Position numbers and translations under genes: made by a program
Assembly: GCA_013695925.1 (NCBI GenBank)
Contig: JACCZO010000301.1
Span: forward strand, 1-7,688
Reading direction: 5' to 3'
Length of the DNA: 7,688 bases
Origin: Chthoniobacterales bacterium
GTDB lineage: Bacteria; Verrucomicrobiota; Verrucomicrobiia; Chthoniobacterales; UBA10450
The notes under the pieces: generated by a model
Told to the model about the DNA's origin: nothing
Database searches by the model: none
Seen by the model: the letters and a program-made list of their open reading frames with translations, nothing else
Shown here: one piece after another, positions 6,361 to 7,688 of the stretch
Position numbering within the stretch: position 1 is the stretch's first letter
Layout: each line of letters starts with the position of its first letter

Positions 6361-6768
6361 GTGACCCGCTTGTTTCGCGGTTGGTTCCTCAATCCGTGGC
6401 TGCAGCTGGCGATCTGCGTCCTGCTCGCGACGGCGGCCGAGATTTTCCTCAAACGCGGAGCCGAAGAAATCGCCGACCCGAATGATCCCTGGTCGTGGAC
6501 CGGCCTGACCGGGCTTCGTTCGGGCTGGGTCTGGTGGGGCATCCTGGTCTCGGTTATTAGCCTCTTCAACTGGCTCGCCACCATCCGCAAGCTTCCCCTC
6601 ACCATCGCTTTCCCGGTCGGGAATGCCGTGCATATCCTGGTCCCCCTGAGCAGCTGGTTCTTCCTCGGCGAGGCCATTCTGCCCCGACGCTGGCTCGGGA
6701 TCGGGCTTGTCCTGGTCGGCCTCCTCATCGTGGCCAAGCCCGCCGCCCGGCTGGAGGAAAAGCTATGA
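6361..6768 (+). CDS. SMR/EamA-type small membrane transporter subunit 1
   Basis: A 135-residue four-helix membrane protein of the drug/metabolite transporter superfamily. Helices lie at about 12-30, 56-76, 82-103 and 110-126. Helix 1 has ATAAEIFLKRGA, where Glu27 sits at the position of the coupling Glu (Glu14) of EmrE. Helix 3 starts LPLTIAFPVGNA, and GEAILPRRWLGIGLVLVGL before helix 4 is typical of the superfamily. The loop between helices 1 and 2 is about 25 residues, longer than in classical drug SMR proteins. It could be half of a heterodimeric exporter or a lipid flippase of ArnE/ArnF type. The start is the GTG at 6361, the first start after an in-frame TAG at 6356. A GTTAGGC word abuts it. 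It overlaps the next gene by ATGA. Confidence 0.8.
   Translation: MTRLFRGWFLNPWLQLAICVLLATAAEIFLKRGAEEIADPNDPWSWTGLTGLRSGWVWWGILVSVISLFNWLATIRKLPLTIAFPVGNAVHILVPLSSWFFLGEAILPRRWLGIGLVLVGLLIVAKPAARLEEKL
6753..6757 (+). promoter_or_regulatory. Shine-Dalgarno of the second SMR gene
   Basis: GGAGG, 7 nt before the ATG at 6765 and inside the end of the upstream SMR gene. With the ATGA overlap it indicates translational coupling. Confidence 0.8.
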
Positions 6769-7109
6769 CGCTTTTTGCCGCCTTCCTCATTTTCGTGAGC
6801 GTCGGCTGTTTCGTCGCCGGCCAGATCCTGCTCAAGCATGCGATGGACATCACCGCGCGCGAGACCTTTTCGCGGCTCCATGCCGGCCGCGTCTTTGCCG
6901 CGGCCATCGGCGCCTTCGCGGTCAATTTTTTCGTCAACATCGGGCTCCTGCAAAGATTCGACCTGAGCTATTTTTTCCCTTTCCAGGGCTTGAGCGTCGT
7001 TTTCATCGCATTCGCCGGGGCCTGGATCTTGAAGGAAAAGCTGACCCCCCGCCTTTTGCTCGGCTCGATCATCATCGCGCTCGGGGTCGGGCTGGTCTCG
7101 CTCAGCTGA
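6765..7109 (+). CDS. SMR/EamA-type small membrane transporter subunit 2
   Basis: A 114-residue four-helix membrane protein paired with the preceding one. Helices lie at about 3-24, 43-62, 67-87 and 96-113. Helix 1 reads VAGQILLKHA: the coupling Glu of SMR drug pumps is Gln20 here, as in the AGQ of ArnE (undecaprenyl-phosphate-L-Ara4N flippase subunit, from memory). FPFQGLSVVFIAFAGAWILKEKLTPR matches the conserved helix 3 and hinge. Adjacent SMR pairs usually form antiparallel heterodimers (EbrAB, MdtIJ, ArnEF). With Glu only in the partner, this pair would be asymmetric. The start is fixed by the ATGA overlap and GGAGG at 6753. The stop TGA at 7107-7109 lies in a palindrome shared with the convergent gene. 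Confidence 0.82.
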   Translation: MTLFAAFLIFVSVGCFVAGQILLKHAMDITARETFSRLHAGRVFAAAIGAFAVNFFVNIGLLQRFDLSYFFPFQGLSVVFIAFAGAWILKEKLTPRLLLGSIIIALGVGLVSLS

Positions 7110-7688
7110 CCGGCCGGGCGAGGAGCGGGAGCAGCCGCGCGAGCGTCCGCAAGTTTATTTGCCTAACGACTGCTCCATCGCGTGGCGGCTGCTTCGGATG
7201 ATCCATCGCCGCCGCGAAGCGCTGCTTGCGGCGCGCGAATATTGGGGCGGACCAGGCGCCGCAGATGTCGCCGGCGACGATCCGGTTTCTCTGGCCCAGA
7301 AGCTCGAGTGCCCAAGCCACATCCTCCAGGGTGAAAAGTCCGCTTTCCCAGTTAGTCACCGCGTCTTCCCCGCCAAGACAATCGAGATCGATCGTAGCGT
7401 AGACTTGCGACCCGCCGAGGCGCGCGACAAAGGCGGAAAATCTCTCGCGCCAGTTCCCGCGCAGAATCGCGCCCCGCCTTTCCCGGGCTTTCCCGTGGCG
7501 AAAGTCCGCCCAAGGATGGACCTCGAGCCGGCCGGACCGTTCGGCGAGGTTGTTCCCAAAAATCCGCCCCGGCCACCAGCACTCGAAATTTCCACAACCC
7601 CAGACGCTGACCTTCTCCACCTGCGCGAGATCGAGCGCGCGATTGACCCAGCCGCCGCAACCCCATTTCGGCGGCCGGATGTCCCAGT
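7102..7688 (-). CDS. ureohydrolase (arginase/agmatinase)-like protein, 5' end beyond the window
   Basis: The C-terminal 194 residues of a protein that begins right of the window (open frame to the edge, first visible residues WDIRPPKWGCGGWVNRALDL). ATIDLDCLGG (bases about 7366-7395) resembles the DxD metal-binding strand of the arginase/agmatinase fold, in which two Mn2+ hydrolyse guanidino groups to urea. It is followed by TNWESGLFTLEDVAWAL, comparable to the glycine-rich loop plus helix of that family, and by VAGDICGAWS, in the place of the late Asp/Glu strand. The classical DPxxxPxxxTP motif after DxD is absent, so this is a divergent branch. The substrate may not be arginine or agmatine. 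An earlier segment, WGCGNFECWWPGRIFGNN, is distinctive. The stop is the TGA complementing 7102-7104. It shares an 8-nt overlap with the SMR gene. Confidence 0.6.
   Translation of the reverse strand, partial: WDIRPPKWGCGGWVNRALDLAQVEKVSVWGCGNFECWWPGRIFGNNLAERSGRLEVHPWADFRHGKARERRGAILRGNWRERFSAFVARLGGSQVYATIDLDCLGGEDAVTNWESGLFTLEDVAWALELLGQRNRIVAGDICGAWSAPIFARRKQRFAAAMDHPKQPPRDGAVVRQINLRTLARLLPLLARPVS
7161..7167 (-). repeat. GTTAGGC word 9
   Basis: TCGTTAGGC on the minus strand, read as GTT AGG C (Val-Arg, using the uncommon Arg codon AGG) near the C terminus of the ureohydrolase-like gene. This is a third coding frame for the word. Confidence 0.7.

Noticed and set aside
282..7167. GTTAGGC/GCCTAAC as integron attC core sites (GTTRRRY / RYYYAAC)
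   Set aside because: The words fit the core consensus, but no copy pairs in the order RYYYAAC...GTTRRRY within about 60-150 bp with inner L sites. Most copies sit in intact housekeeping-type genes, and there is no integrase or cassette array.
1..7688. CRISPR array, tRNA/rRNA, transposon ends, phage or defence system
   Set aside because: I found no regularly spaced repeats, no cloverleaf-like sequence, no transposase or recombinase, and no nuclease or toxin-antitoxin pair.

Overview
This is a GC-rich, gene-dense chromosomal window that looks like an ordinary member of the PVC superphylum. A soil-type Verrucomicrobium, perhaps Spartobacteria/Chthoniobacterales, is my best guess. The support is the form of ribosomal protein L28, which carries a basic insertion like that remembered from Chlamydia, and the general style of the neighbouring proteins. 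The phylum call is inference. I see no phage, insertion sequence, CRISPR array, tRNA or rRNA.

Layout, left to right: (1) the C-terminal end of an MgtE magnesium channel (+) enters from the left edge; (2) a Gfo/Idh/MocA-type protein (-) ends only 7 nt after the MgtE stop and has lost the usual catalytic Lys and His signatures; (3) rpmB (L28, +) is divergent from it; (4) a 522-residue protein of unknown function (-) converges on rpmB, with shared CTAG stop bases. It has an arginine/aspartate/glycine-rich disordered stretch, a conserved-looking core and a probable winged helix; (5) acpP (+), the acyl carrier protein of fatty acid synthesis, has the best Shine-Dalgarno sequence of the first half and a textbook UUCG-loop terminator; (6) an MscS-type mechanosensitive channel (+); (7) a GNAT-fold, FemAB/BioF2-like acyltransferase (+); (8) two small four-helix membrane proteins of the SMR/EamA superfamily (+) are coupled by an ATGA overlap and probably form a heterodimer; (9) a ureohydrolase-like protein (-) runs off the right edge and converges on the second SMR gene through a palindromic double stop.

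The genes are mostly housekeeping or envelope-related. The acyltransferase plus paired SMR proteins could form a small envelope-modification module, in which one protein makes an acylated compound and the others flip or export it, but this is inference from adjacency.

The most unusual signal is not a gene. The 7-mer GTTAGGC (either strand) occurs nine times in 7.7 kb where about one is expected, always preceded by T-N, and in six cases as TCGTTAGGC. It falls in several reading frames and overlaps a stop codon and a start region, so protein sequence does not explain it. It behaves like an uptake-signal, methylation or chromosome-organisation word.
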